A DNA stretch of 64,000 nucleotides from Cohnella abietis (GCF_004295585.1 NZ_AP019400.1:6041001-6105000); one strand, 5' to 3'; positions 8,068 through 17,571 are shown, counted from the stretch's first letter. The notes: generated from the sequence alone by a model not told the origin. A program made the numbers and translations.

Positions 8068-9242
8068 GGACTCAACACCCGTAGTCGAAGTCCGATGCTG
8101 TGGATGCGTTCGGCTGCATTGATCAACTCCTTATCAGTGTGAACGGCTGATAAGGAAAAGCGAATGCGCGCTGTGCCATCAGGCACAGTAGGTGGACGGA
8201 TGGCAACTGCTATGATCCCCTCTTCTTCTAGCGCTCGGCTGAAGCGTAAGGCCGTATCGTTATCGCCGACGATTAAAGGTACGATTGGGGAGTTGCCTGC
8301 ACCGATGTTAAACCCGGCGTCACAAAGCGAGGACCGAAATAACCCGGCTGCCGCATAAAGCCTTTCTCGACGCCAGTGTTCCTTTTGTACCAAATCTAAC
8401 GACTTTGAAATGCCAGCTACGATAGAAGGTGGCAACGCAGTTGAATAGATGAGCGGTCTAGCCTTGTTCACCAGCCATCGAATTAGCGTGCGGCTACCAC
8501 AAATATAAGCGCCATAGACACCGAAGGATTTGCTGAATGTTCCCATATGAATATCCACATCATTCTGCAGCCCGAGCTCATGACACAATCCCTCGCCTCG
8601 CCCCCCGTAGATTCCCCCACTATGTGCCTCATCCACCATCAGCATCGCTCCGTACTCGCGTTTAAGCTCAGCTAGCACACGCAATGGAGCCTGATCGCCA
8701 TCCATGGAGAAAACAGAGTCTGTAACGATCAGCTTACGCCTTTTATCACGATACTTGTTTAATAGCGTACGCAAATGTTCCATATCGTTATGACGGTACC
8801 GAGCATGCTCCGCACGGCTCAATACAATGCCGTCCACCATACTCGCATGGTTCAACTTATCGCTGAAAACAACATCTCCTCGGTCTACTAGTGCACTAAT
8901 AACACCTGAATTAGCCATATATCCATTAGCAAAAACTAGCGCAGCTTCGCAGTTTTGCCAATCGGTCAGTGCTTCTTCTAGTCGACGATAAGACATGTGG
9001 TTACCTGTTACATGGCGTGAAGCTCCTGAGCCAGCTCCTTCCGTAAGCAGAGCCTCACGCATCACTTCAAGTATCGCAGGATGCTGGGAGAGTCCAAGAT
9101 AGTCATTGGACGACATGTTGAGTAACACTTGTTCTCCGCGCAACGTATAGCCAGGAGATCCCGACACTGAGTTACTTGTACGCAAGGAACGCTCCAACGA
9201 AGCATCAGCCATTAATTCAAGCTCTTTTTCCATCCAGTACAT
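8064..9242 (-). CDS. bioF: 8-amino-7-oxononanoate synthase BioF
   Basis: A PLP-dependent alpha-oxoamine synthase that condenses pimeloyl-ACP with alanine. Marks of the family are SNDYLGLSQHP near the start, GSGASRHVTGNH, the DEAHSGGIYG aspartate/histidine pair, and GTFSKSFGVYGAY with the PLP-binding lysine. About 392 residues from the ATG at 9242, chosen because AAGGCGG lies 8 bases upstream. An in-frame ATG at 9266 overlaps the bioB stop and lacks a ribosome site. Length is normal for the family. Confidence 0.95.
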   Translation of the reverse strand: MYWMEKELELMADASLERSLRTSNSVSGSPGYTLRGEQVLLNMSSNDYLGLSQHPAILEVMREALLTEGAGSGASRHVTGNHMSYRRLEEALTDWQNCEAALVFANGYMANSGVISALVDRGDVVFSDKLNHASMVDGIVLSRAEHARYRHNDMEHLRTLLNKYRDKRRKLIVTDSVFSMDGDQAPLRVLAELKREYGAMLMVDEAHSGGIYGGRGEGLCHELGLQNDVDIHMGTFSKSFGVYGAYICGSRTLIRWLVNKARPLIYSTALPPSIVAGISKSLDLVQKEHWRRERLYAAAGLFRSSLCDAGFNIGAGNSPIVPLIVGDNDTALRFSRALEEEGIIAVAIRPPTVPDGTARIRFSLSAVHTDKELINAAERIHSIGLRLRVLSP

Positions 9243-9255
9243 CGTTGGCACCGCC

Positions 9256-10254
9256 TTAAAGGGCATTTAATTCAATCTCAAAGCCCAAATCCTCAATAAT
9301 TTGATGATCAGCGGTAACGTCTTGGCCTGCTGTCGTTAAATAATCACCCACAAAGAGTGAATTTGCGGCGAACAGCGATAAGGGCTGCAGCGTACGGAGG
9401 TTGACCTCTCGACCACCTGCCACGCGGATTTCTTTAGAAGGACAAATGAAACGAAATAGAGCTAGTACCTTCAACGCTTTCATAGATGGCGTGCGGCCTG
9501 CATGCTCCAGAGGTGTTCCAGGTATCGCGTTCAGAAAATTGATCGGAATCGAATCCGCATCTAGCTCGCGGAGTGCATATGCCATTTCAACAATTTCTTG
9601 ATTTGTCTCACCCATGCCGATAATGACACCAGAGCAAGGGGACATGCCGTGTAACTTTACCTTCTCCACCGTTTCAACACGTTGATCATAGGTATGGGTC
9701 GTCGTGATGGAAGGATAGTTGGCCTTACTGGTGTTCAAATTGTGGTTATAGCGATGTACGCCAGCTTCAGCAAGACGTTCGGCTTGATCGTCCTTGAGAA
9801 TACCCAAGCATGCACAAATTTTCAGTGGCATTGTTTGACGGATTTCTCTAACCGCTTCCACTACTTGATCCAGCTCCTTGTTTGTTGGACCTTTCCCAGC
9901 CGCTACAATGCAATAGGTTCCGGCTTTGCGTGCCATCGCTTCACGTGCGCCTGAAAGCAACGTGTCTTTATCAAGCAGGGTGTATTTTTTAACCGGGGCC
10001 GTCGAAACAATCGATTGCGAGCAGTAGCCACAGTCCTCCGGGCAAAGGCCGCTTTTGGCGTTGATGATCATGTTCAGCTTCACTTTTTTTCCGTAAAAAT
10101 GTTTTCTCACCTTAAACGCAGCCTGCATGAGCAGTAGTACCTCATCATTGTCGGCGTCGAGCACAGCAAGCCCTTCCTCTAACGTTAAACATTGTCCGTC
10201 CAATGCTTTTTGGGCAAGTGACAGCCAATCCATCTCCGCTGCAATAGTATTCAT
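9256..10254 (-). CDS. bioB: Biotin synthase BioB
   Basis: A radical SAM enzyme that inserts sulfur into dethiobiotin. The CxxxCxxC cluster motif is in GLCPEDCGYCSQS. Other conserved blocks are YNHNLNTS, GVIIGMGETNQE, NFLNAIPGTPLE and AGGREVNLR, which line the substrate site and the [2Fe-2S] region. The start is most likely the ATG at 10254 because AGGAGG lies 9 bases before it; the ATG at 10263 abuts the ribosome site. About 332 residues, normal length. Fits tightly between bioD and bioF. Confidence 0.97.
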   Translation of the reverse strand: MNTIAAEMDWLSLAQKALDGQCLTLEEGLAVLDADNDEVLLLMQAAFKVRKHFYGKKVKLNMIINAKSGLCPEDCGYCSQSIVSTAPVKKYTLLDKDTLLSGAREAMARKAGTYCIVAAGKGPTNKELDQVVEAVREIRQTMPLKICACLGILKDDQAERLAEAGVHRYNHNLNTSKANYPSITTTHTYDQRVETVEKVKLHGMSPCSGVIIGMGETNQEIVEMAYALRELDADSIPINFLNAIPGTPLEHAGRTPSMKALKVLALFRFICPSKEIRVAGGREVNLRTLQPLSLFAANSLFVGDYLTTAGQDVTADHQIIEDLGFEIELNAL

Positions 10255-10259
10255 CTCAA

Positions 10260-11006
10260 TCATCCTCCTATAGTTTGAACTGCTAATGCCTCTCTGATAG
10301 GCTCGAATTTTATGGTTTTTCGTACGGTATGTATCAACATCTCAGGCGTAGCTTCGGCTTGTAAACGGGGAAACCGACCGAGAACCTTAAGGCTGCTGTA
10401 TTGTTCAATGAGTTGTGCATTCGTAGCAACGCTTGGATCATCATGGGGTTCCATTGACTCACCATCATTCAATATGACGCCAACAATCGGGACTTCACGA
10501 TCCCGAAGGAAGGAAGCAGTCAGGAGTGTGTGATTAATTGTTCCTAAGCTAGAACGCGCTACAATTAATGCAGGTATCCGAAGCTCTGAGATTAAGTCCA
10601 CCATGAGGGTGTCATCGGTCAGTGGGACAGCGACGCCGCCCGCGCCTTCGATGAGTAATGCCTCGTAACGTTTAGTGAGTGGTAAACCTGCGGCGATAAT
10701 TTCCTTTAGCGTAAGATTTACCCCAACTTGCTTGGCGGCGAGCATTGGCGTAAGTGGAGCTTCAAATGTAAATGGTGCGACTGCCTCCGGCCGTTCGATG
10801 ATTCCCGTGCTTTTCAGCAGCCATTCAGCATCGGTAAGTCCGCTACCAAGAAGAGCACCGGACTGAACCGGCTTCCAAACACCGGCATTCAGCCCTTCAG
10901 CTCGGAGCATAGCAGTAATGGCTGCCGTTACAACAGTTTTCCCGACGTCAGTGTCCGTACCTGTCACAAATAATCCGCGTATCGTTTCCATGCTCACTTT
11001 GTTCAT
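10260..11006 (-). CDS. bioD: ATP-dependent dethiobiotin synthetase BioD
   Basis: Closes the ureido ring of dethiobiotin from DAPA, CO2 and ATP. The P-loop FVTGTDTDVGKTVV is at the N-terminus, and EGAGGVAVPLTDD is the second conserved block. 248 residues, slightly longer than the E. coli protein (about 225). The start overlaps the bioA stop by 4 bp, with GAAGGTGG upstream. No odd features. Confidence 0.95.
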   Translation of the reverse strand: MNKVSMETIRGLFVTGTDTDVGKTVVTAAITAMLRAEGLNAGVWKPVQSGALLGSGLTDAEWLLKSTGIIERPEAVAPFTFEAPLTPMLAAKQVGVNLTLKEIIAAGLPLTKRYEALLIEGAGGVAVPLTDDTLMVDLISELRIPALIVARSSLGTINHTLLTASFLRDREVPIVGVILNDGESMEPHDDPSVATNAQLIEQYSSLKVLGRFPRLQAEATPEMLIHTVRKTIKFEPIREALAVQTIGG

Positions 11007-12364
11007 GTAACCGAGCCACCTTCAGTGACGTGAATTATTGATTCCTCCAAAATATCTGTCATTGCATCAAGTTCAGCTTCACTACTAACAAGTGGAGGGA
11101 TGAAGACGATCACATTTCCGAGCGGTCTCGTTAGCATTCCGAGCTCTCTGGCCCGCAAGCTCGTGCGAACACCAATTCGCTCTGCCCAATCGAACGTCTC
11201 ACGTGATATCTTATCGCGTACGAGCTCTATTCCGATCATCAGTCCTTTTTGTCGGATTTCACCAACATGCGGGCGTTCTTTAAGCGCTGCGAGCTTACGC
11301 TCAACAAATGATGCCTTAGCTCTTACTCCTTCGATCATGTTGCGCTCTTCCATTAGCTTCAAGCTAGCCAAAGCAACGGCACAGCCGAGTGGGTTTCCTG
11401 TGAAGGAATGACCGTGGAAAAATGTTTTCTGCTCTTGGTAATCGGCATAAAACGCTTCGTACACCTCGTCAGTCGCAAGCGTCGCTGCCACCGGCAAATA
11501 GCCGCCGGTCAGTCCTTTCCCGATCACCATCAAATCAGGTGAAACATCTTCGAGATCACAAGCGAACATAGCCCCCGTTCGACCGAAACCAGTCGCCACC
11601 TCGTCAGCGATGAGCAGTACGCCATACTTGCGGCACAGATTGGCCATCTGGCTTAAACAGCCTGGTGGCATGACTATGATGCCACTAGCCCCTTGCACTA
11701 TGGGCTCCACAATGAGAGCCGCAATTTCATCCGCCCGAGTCTCTAGCAAATGACGTAGTGCGGTTAGCGTATCTTCCAATGCCCCCGCCTCACCGCCATC
11801 ATGGCGATATGAGTAGGGATATGGAATGACGTGGGAAGGAAATAACATGGGGCGAAACACGTCATGATACAGAGGTATTGCACCGACACTCACTGCTCCA
11901 ACTGTATCTCCGTGGTATGCTTGATTCATCGTGATAAACTTCGTTTTACCTCGTATTCCCTTGTTATGCCAGTATTGAAACGCCATTTTGATTGCGATCT
12001 CGACCCCGGTTGCTCCTGAATCTGAGTAAAACACTTTATTTAATCCTTCCGGACTTACCCCCACCAGCTTTTCTGCAAGCTCGATTGCGGGTACATTGGA
12101 CATTCCGAGAAGAGTGGAATGGGCGACTCGCCCTAACTGCTCCGTAATTGCCTGATTTAGCTCCGGAACATTGTGTCCATGTACGTTCAGCCAAACGGAT
12201 GAGAAACCATCATAATAAGCGCGTCCTTGCACGTCATACAGCATGATGCCTTCGCCACGTTCAATAATGAGTGGATCAGAGTTGTTGTAATCTTTCATTT
12301 GAGTAAAAGGATGCCATAAGTGATCCTTATTCATCGCAGCAAGCCGTTCGTAATCCGTTATCAC
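11003..12364 (-). CDS. bioA: Adenosylmethionine-8-amino-7-oxononanoate aminotransferase BioA
   Basis: A class III PLP aminotransferase making DAPA from KAPA with SAM as amino donor. Seen: DHLWHPFTQMKDY at the N-terminus (typical BioA), SDSGATGVEIAIKMA, LIADEVATGFGRTG with the PLP-contacting aspartate, and MVIGKGLTGGYLPVAATL with the Schiff-base lysine. 453 residues from a GTG. It is the first gene of the biotin operon and lies 27 bp behind a BirA-type operator, so transcription should respond to biotin supply. Confidence 0.96.
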   Translation of the reverse strand: MITDYERLAAMNKDHLWHPFTQMKDYNNSDPLIIERGEGIMLYDVQGRAYYDGFSSVWLNVHGHNVPELNQAITEQLGRVAHSTLLGMSNVPAIELAEKLVGVSPEGLNKVFYSDSGATGVEIAIKMAFQYWHNKGIRGKTKFITMNQAYHGDTVGAVSVGAIPLYHDVFRPMLFPSHVIPYPYSYRHDGGEAGALEDTLTALRHLLETRADEIAALIVEPIVQGASGIIVMPPGCLSQMANLCRKYGVLLIADEVATGFGRTGAMFACDLEDVSPDLMVIGKGLTGGYLPVAATLATDEVYEAFYADYQEQKTFFHGHSFTGNPLGCAVALASLKLMEERNMIEGVRAKASFVERKLAALKERPHVGEIRQKGLMIGIELVRDKISRETFDWAERIGVRTSLRARELGMLTRPLGNVIVFIPPLVSSEAELDAMTDILEESIIHVTEGGSVT

Positions 12365-12391
12365 AAATTATCACCATCCGTTAATCATTTA

Positions 12392-12426
12392 ATTGTTAAC
12401 CATAATATTTTATATAGGTTAACAAT
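12392..12426 (-). promoter_or_regulatory. BirA-type biotin operator overlapping the bioA promoter
   Basis: ATTGTTAACC and GGTTAACAAT form perfect 10-bp inverted arms around a 15-bp AT-rich spacer, matching the BirA site known from Firmicutes. On the minus strand the spacer contains TATATAAAAT, a plausible -10 with a weak ATGACC 17 bp upstream, so bound BirA would cover the promoter. The first gene downstream is bioA. Confidence 0.93.
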
Positions 12427-12591
12427 CGGATTTGGTCATTCTAGCAGACCCAGACGCCTCTGTAAAGAGAATTCAAAGTGAAAGATGGAGAATTGGCATC
12501 ACCCGCTGGTAGGAGAATTCTGTACCGTTACCAGTAAGACGCTCAAAAATTTGGGTAAACGAGGTGTCCAAAAACTAAGAAATAAAACATC

Positions 12592-12623
12592 AAAAAACCC
12601 TTCTGCATGAATCACAAAAGGGT
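12592..12623 (-). terminator. Terminator after the propeller-protein gene
   Basis: ACCCTT and AAGGGT pair around a 15-nt loop, followed on the minus strand by TTTTTTGATG. Lies about 60 bp past the stop of the 12684-13862 gene. The 165 bp between it and the BirA operator shows no gene. Confidence 0.65.
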
Positions 12624-12683
12624 CAATCTGGAAATATTTAAATTATTGATTTACGAACTGATATTGCGCTAATCTAGCATTAT

Positions 12684-13862
12684 TTATCGATTGATCAGCG
12701 TCTTCTCGGAACCATCAAGCTTCATTCTGTAGTCCCCAGCAGGAGAACCTTTTGAATATTTTACATATCTCATATAGTCACCGTAAGCTCCCAACGGTAA
12801 AGTCGGATAATCTGTAAGTTTTTTCTTCCCGCTTCCGTCTATGCGAATCCTTGACATGGACCCGTTAACTAAATCCCCTTGCTGAAAATATGCCCAGCCG
12901 TTAAGTACCATCACGATTGCTCCGCGGCCATCCCCGAGCTTGCGAAGATTCGTACCGTCCACTCCAACACGATACATGTCGCCTAAGGATGAGGTCTTGC
13001 CTTGTTTATTAATGGTATTAAAATAAACGATGTCCGAATCGATGATAAGACTACCCGCAACAGGCATGGAAGCCATTTTTTTCTTGCTTTTCCCGTCCAA
13101 CGTAGATCGGTAAAGGTAAAAATTATCGGATGAATTTATATAATAAATGTATCCGTTCTTTATCGCTAATGGCTCGTTAGCGCTGAGGTAAAAAGCCGTG
13201 AACTTGATTTCTTTATAACTCTTAGGCTCTGCTCTGAGGTTAATTTCTTCATAACCCGTAATAATTTTTTCAACCTTTCCGCCTTTAGTTGATATGCGGT
13301 AAAGATCCGATAAAGGTACGCCTTTTGCATTTCTTCTACCAAAACCCTGAATGTACACCCAGTCGTCTTGTATAGCAAGAACTCCACCGTCTTTAAGTGG
13401 CTTTCCATCATTCAAGGCTGCCAATTTAGTCTCTTGAGTCCCATCCTTCTTTATTCGATAGAAGAAGAATTCCGATTGCTGCTGGCCCTGATCATCAGGC
13501 CATCGATAGTAGTAAACCCATTCGCCAACGATATCATATATTGTCGTTAAATTATCCTTCGATAGTTGATCTAAAAAACTACCTTCTTCAAACAACTCGA
13601 CAATGCTTTTGTCACGATTGATATAATAAGGCTTATTTACCTTCTGTTTGCCAGTACCGTCCGTATGAATTCGATATAGACTGGTCTGGTCCTTAACACT
13701 TGGCAAATAATAAATCCAACCATCTTTAATAGTAATGGGCAACCAAAGCTCTGTCATGAGTTTGGACAACTTAGTAGATGCGCTATCAGCCGCAAATGAA
13801 GGTTGTGGGATTAATAGTACAGTTACTAGTAACAAAAGAATAAGCCGATTTCGTCTTTTCAA
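12684..13862 (-). CDS. Secreted beta-propeller-like (DUF5050-type) protein
   Basis: 392 residues from a TTG start with GGAGGAATATAAC before it. The first ~24 residues are a signal peptide (RNRLILLLLVTVLLIPQPSF, ending at SFA-A). The mature part repeats a pattern of DGWIYYLP...LYRIHTDGTGKQKV, EWVYYYRW...FFYRIKKDGT, NGYIYYIN...LYRSTLDGKSKKKM and NGWAYFQQ...SRIRIDGSGKKKL. That is the blade pattern of the DUF5050/LRP1-like propellers common as exported proteins in Paenibacillus. The ligand is unknown. It stands alone with its own terminator. Confidence 0.8.
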   Translation of the reverse strand: MKRRNRLILLLLVTVLLIPQPSFAADSASTKLSKLMTELWLPITIKDGWIYYLPSVKDQTSLYRIHTDGTGKQKVNKPYYINRDKSIVELFEEGSFLDQLSKDNLTTIYDIVGEWVYYYRWPDDQGQQQSEFFFYRIKKDGTQETKLAALNDGKPLKDGGVLAIQDDWVYIQGFGRRNAKGVPLSDLYRISTKGGKVEKIITGYEEINLRAEPKSYKEIKFTAFYLSANEPLAIKNGYIYYINSSDNFYLYRSTLDGKSKKKMASMPVAGSLIIDSDIVYFNTINKQGKTSSLGDMYRVGVDGTNLRKLGDGRGAIVMVLNGWAYFQQGDLVNGSMSRIRIDGSGKKKLTDYPTLPLGAYGDYMRYVKYSKGSPAGDYRMKLDGSEKTLINR

Positions 13863-13959
13863 GTTATATTCCTCCGCAGTTGATCGACAATAATATCCCT
13901 AACTAGACAGGATTAATTTTCATCTTAACATAAGTTAACACCCTTATCTGTCCCTCTAT

Positions 13960-14109
13960 CTATCTATTTAAGCTATTCATATCTCTTATTTTTTGATTAA
14001 TGTCATCTAAGGATCTTTGAATTGATTCCATCCTTTTAATTCCCGAATATTGATTACCAATAATCCCAACAAGTCCAATAATAAGTACAATAGTAAGAAG
14101 TACAACCAT
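13960..14109 (-). CDS. Small membrane protein of 49 residues
   Basis: A short open frame that begins with an ATG at 14109, with AAAGGACGGGAAG upstream. The first ~18 residues are hydrophobic (VVLLTIVLIIGLVGIIG) and would span the membrane once. The rest is a charged helix (IKRMESIQRSLDDINQKIRD) with a heptad-like spacing that could form a coiled coil. The ribosome site and the clean split into membrane helix and amphipathic helix support a real gene. Function unknown. It lies just past the first copy of the cassette-like motif. Confidence 0.55.
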   Translation of the reverse strand: MVVLLTIVLIIGLVGIIGNQYSGIKRMESIQRSLDDINQKIRDMNSLNR

Positions 14110-14315
14110 TTAATCTTCCCGTCCTTTGAGTGCTTTTTAAGTTTTGGCGTATCTTTCAGATGATGCTATATTCAAAAAGTTCATAAGATTATCCAACTCA
14201 GAAAATATTCGAGAAACGATTGAACTATCCTACCAGTTAGTTGAGCAAAATGGGCCTGCACTCCATGAGATTCTTTTGCCATATCGACACGAGATGGTCT
14301 TCAATGATTAACTAT

Positions 14316-14897
14316 TTACCTCTTTAACTCTAAATAATTCATATTATAATCTTCTCCTAAGAAGTTCATCACTCCAGAAAATCCATTTAATTCCCACTCT
14401 CCACTTTTGTTTGGAGTAAAAATGTATTCTCTTTTCCAATCCTTTAACTTCTCATCATCACCAACATATTCTTCCTTAACGCTTAATCTAGTTTGATTAA
14501 AAAACTCATTCTCGAAGTAACTCTTATAGATGACCGCATTTGTTATCGTTATTCCTTTATGAAAGACAGTTGGGTATAATGTTTTCTGTTGTACATACAT
14601 ATCTGACTCGGGATTAGAATCCATATTATTGTTAAATAATATAGATAGAATATCCTTAGCATGGACTCCAAACTCTTCGGTAAAAGATTTCTCTAATTCC
14701 TTATACTCCAGTTTTGACACCTTTTCTCTCAACGCTAAATCAATGATCATTTTTTCTTTCTTCTCAACCATTTCAATTGCAGTGTTTATGTCGAAATCAA
14801 TTGTTTCTTCTTTTATCGGCTTTAATTGTTCAGATTTTTGACAAGCCGATAAAAACAAAATAACCATAACAAGTAAAAATAAGTAGAACTTCCTCAT
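14316..14897 (-). CDS. Lipoprotein of unknown function
   Basis: 193 residues from the ATG at 14897, chosen because GGGGAG lies upstream and the lipoprotein signal (RKFYLFLLVMVILFLSACQK) starts there. An in-frame upstream ATG at 15014 would bury the signal. The lipobox LSAC gives a lipidated cysteine at about residue 19. The mature part is charged and mainly helical at first (EMVEKKEKMIIDLALREKVS), then beta-rich with an FTPNKSGEWELNGFSG stretch. I recognise no family. It is a member of the cassette-like run, with motif copies on both sides. Confidence 0.7.
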   Translation of the reverse strand: MRKFYLFLLVMVILFLSACQKSEQLKPIKEETIDFDINTAIEMVEKKEKMIIDLALREKVSKLEYKELEKSFTEEFGVHAKDILSILFNNNMDSNPESDMYVQQKTLYPTVFHKGITITNAVIYKSYFENEFFNQTRLSVKEEYVGDDEKLKDWKREYIFTPNKSGEWELNGFSGVMNFLGEDYNMNYLELKR

Positions 14898-15003
14898 AAC
14901 TAGATACTCCCCTACAATTACACTCTTTTTTAATGTATATATATTATATTTTATACCATCTAATAAATAGTTGAACAAACGTGTCCCGTTAATGTCCAAC
15001 GTT

Positions 15004-15309
15004 TTAATTACCATTTCTTTGATTTAGTTCTTCTAACAATAATCTTGCTGTGTATAGCACATTACCCTTATATGCTTCTAGTTCATGTAGCCTTTCACTT
15101 AAAGCATCTTTGTTCCACAAATGATAATGGGCAGGTAAAGGAATTTGAGACAAATTGGTATAATGCTCACCGAAATCTATTCCAATAAATTCATGACCTT
15201 GATGCCATAAAGCGTCTAGTTCAAGGCATCCAAGAATGATATTTGTCGTTCCATTTATCATATCATTGAGAATCTGGATTACCTTTTTTTTGACGAAATC
15301 ATCTATCAT
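15004..15309 (-). CDS. Hypothetical protein, 101 residues
   Basis: A small soluble protein, mostly helical, with no signal or membrane segment. It contains ILGCLELDALWHQGHEFIGI and ends LYTARLLLEELNQRNGN. The single-domain size and isolated setting among unrelated small genes resemble immunity-type or cassette genes, but I recognise no family. The stop is followed within 12 bp by a copy of the conserved motif at 14976-14992. Confidence 0.6.
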   Translation of the reverse strand: MIDDFVKKKVIQILNDMINGTTNIILGCLELDALWHQGHEFIGIDFGEHYTNLSQIPLPAHYHLWNKDALSERLHELEAYKGNVLYTARLLLEELNQRNGN

Positions 15310-15434
15310 TTACATGCTTCCTCTTAAAAGACTTTATTCCATTATTTTATACCTTAACTTATATTACCAGGCTGCCGACTGCGTCGGTAGCCTCGTTCTG
15401 GTTGCACAATGAGCTCTTGTGCCCATTAGTTGAA

Positions 15435-15590
15435 TCACTTTACAACAAATCGTTCGTTCAATAACCATTCTTCTAAAAGAGTCCGACCTAACGTTATGGA
15501 ATATGAACTATTTTCTTCAAACACCGTTCCTTCGATAACGGCACGATGCCAGTCGACTGATTCCACAGGGCAATAACGTATCCAAAGATT
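15435..15590 (-). pseudogene. C-terminal gene remnant in front of a cassette motif
   Basis: A 51-codon frame without a start, preceded in frame by a stop near 15591 and ending at a TGA at 15435-15437. The translation looks like real protein (VDWHRAVIEGTVFEENSSYS, then RTLLEEWLLNERFVVK). The conserved motif at 15414-15429 follows within a few bases. It appears to be the surviving 3' end of a lost gene just behind the 620-residue membrane protein gene. Confidence 0.5.
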
Positions 15591-15599
15591 CTATTCGAT

Positions 15600-17462
15600 C
15601 TAGTCCATTACACTTACGGACAGTAGCTTGCCGTCTTCCTTAGATTCCTTATAAGTAATTGGAAGCATTCCGTCCGGGAACGGTACCTCGAACCGGTAAA
15701 CACCGATCTTTTCATCGCTTTCGTCCAGTAGTTCTCTGCCTTCATAACCCCCTTGAACGCCAGCCTTGGTCATTAGCTCCAGGGTTCTCTGCAAGGTGGC
15801 ACCTTTATACCGGCCATGCAAGTTGTCTGTCCACGTCAGTTCATCCCAATCGGGGGCTTTCACGTTTAAGCCGGCCTGCCGCATCGTCTCCAGTAGATTG
15901 ACGACCATCCGCCCATCTCCTTCCTGCATGGCACAAGCAAGCGCCAAGTAAGATCGGTTAATCGTCGCAATGTAATTCGTTTTGTTTTTGGCGGCAAGCA
16001 ATTTAAACAGATTCTCAGTACTCTGTTCTGTGGTGAACCAATAAGCGTGAAAATCCATTGGATTCATTTGGCTTGTTCCTGGGATCAAATACCGCCCGTC
16101 ATCCGAAACACGGAATACCTGTGAGATATCAAAGCGCGTTGGGTATTGCATTATAAATATATGGCTGCCGTCCCCACTAATCATGATTTGAATGGACAAT
16201 GGCTCACGCGGCCGCTCCCCTCCCGGTATGATTGAAGCAGAGCCACTCATACTTGAGTAGTAGAAGCTGCCATTGTTAGCTGTCTCCCGGACAAGTCGAT
16301 ATATTAACCGGCTCTTGTGCATGATCGGCTTCACGTCAATGAAGGTTGAATTCCCTTGTACAGTGCGAATTTCCTCATTCACCTGCCACGTAATGTCGGC
16401 TATTCCTCGCAGTTCGTCAGGCTTCCGCTCGCCGGACAAGTCCGGAAGCCTTATGGCAATGCTGTAATCTCTAGTCTGCCACTCGTAAGCGGTATACTTC
16501 TGCTCTGACGCATAGAATACGTCTGAGAAATTCGTATTGTAGGAGAAACCCTCGATCCGATTTTTACTACCGATTTCAAACGCACTTAAGTGCCTGCCAG
16601 AAGCTGCAAAAATACCCACCGAGACTAGTGCCGGTACGAGCAACACAATCATAGCGTTTACCATTCTACTAGCGCGATTCTCCCCGAATGGCAGATCCGG
16701 AGTCTGTTCACCGTCCAGCTTTAGTTTCACTGCTAGCTTTCTCATAAGCTCACCGATCAGTAAGGTTCCAATACATGCGTAAGCGAGCAACGGTACCGCG
16801 TATCCCCATGGAGATGTCAGTGACCGGAATAGGCTGACAACTAGCGTGCAAAGCATAGCTAGCAGCGCAAGTGGCAGCAATGTGCCGAAATAGCGCCGAA
16901 ACATGCGTGGCGCCTTAGCCAATGCATCACTAAAAGTGATATTTTGGAGGACAATCAAATATGGTGTAAGCGAGTAGAACATTAAAGCAATCATCAATAT
17001 AAGCCCAAACGGGAAAAAAGATAGAGCGAGGTAAACAACCAACGCGCCAATCACGTTTTGAAAGATAGACCATGCTATCATATCGCCGAAATACCTGCGC
17101 CCATACGTGATCAGAGGGACTGTCTTACGGTTCAGAACCCATCCTTTCAGACCGCCGAGGTACATGCCCCGGATAAAACTTTGCAATCCCATTACAGCCG
17201 CAGATACAATGAATGCCGTGATTCCCCATACTTGCGCCCCGGCCTGAAGATACGTGTATGGGATTTTTAGGTCCGTTAGTGACGGCATATATAATGGAAT
17301 GGTCGCATTGAACCCGACTGTCTGCACAGCAGCACCAGTTGTAGTTACTAGGGACTGAGAATAAGGAAATATGGAAAATCCATAATAAATGCCAAGTCCG
17401 ACTAGAGCTGTGATAAGCACTTCAAACACCATCACCAAAACAATCAAACGTGTATAGGCCAT
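15600..17462 (-). CDS. Large membrane protein with an extracytoplasmic C-terminal domain, unknown function
   Basis: 620 residues with an excellent AAGGAGG site before the ATG at 17462. The first ~290 residues hold about seven to eight hydrophobic helices (LIVLVMVFEVLITALVGLGI, LVVYLALSFFPFGLILMIAL, VNAMIVLLVPALVSVGIFAA). The remaining ~320 residues are hydrophilic and beta-rich and probably lie outside the membrane (SNFSDVFYASEQKY is not seen exactly; the visible stretch is NTNFSDVFYASEQKYTAYEW). No catalytic motif was recognised. Unlike its neighbours it has a good promoter of its own at 17572-17600. It is much larger than the other genes in this run. Confidence 0.75.
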   Translation of the reverse strand: MAYTRLIVLVMVFEVLITALVGLGIYYGFSIFPYSQSLVTTTGAAVQTVGFNATIPLYMPSLTDLKIPYTYLQAGAQVWGITAFIVSAAVMGLQSFIRGMYLGGLKGWVLNRKTVPLITYGRRYFGDMIAWSIFQNVIGALVVYLALSFFPFGLILMIALMFYSLTPYLIVLQNITFSDALAKAPRMFRRYFGTLLPLALLAMLCTLVVSLFRSLTSPWGYAVPLLAYACIGTLLIGELMRKLAVKLKLDGEQTPDLPFGENRASRMVNAMIVLLVPALVSVGIFAASGRHLSAFEIGSKNRIEGFSYNTNFSDVFYASEQKYTAYEWQTRDYSIAIRLPDLSGERKPDELRGIADITWQVNEEIRTVQGNSTFIDVKPIMHKSRLIYRLVRETANNGSFYYSSMSGSASIIPGGERPREPLSIQIMISGDGSHIFIMQYPTRFDISQVFRVSDDGRYLIPGTSQMNPMDFHAYWFTTEQSTENLFKLLAAKNKTNYIATINRSYLALACAMQEGDGRMVVNLLETMRQAGLNVKAPDWDELTWTDNLHGRYKGATLQRTLELMTKAGVQGGYEGRELLDESDEKIGVYRFEVPFPDGMLPITYKESKEDGKLLSVSVMD

Positions 17463-17571
17463 CTTTACCTCCTTGTATGATCAATTCCCATGTTCCCCTC
17501 AAGTTACTACTCCCAATATTTAACGCAATTGGAGAGTAATTGTTTCGCTTACCTGCCCGTGGGACTTGTCA

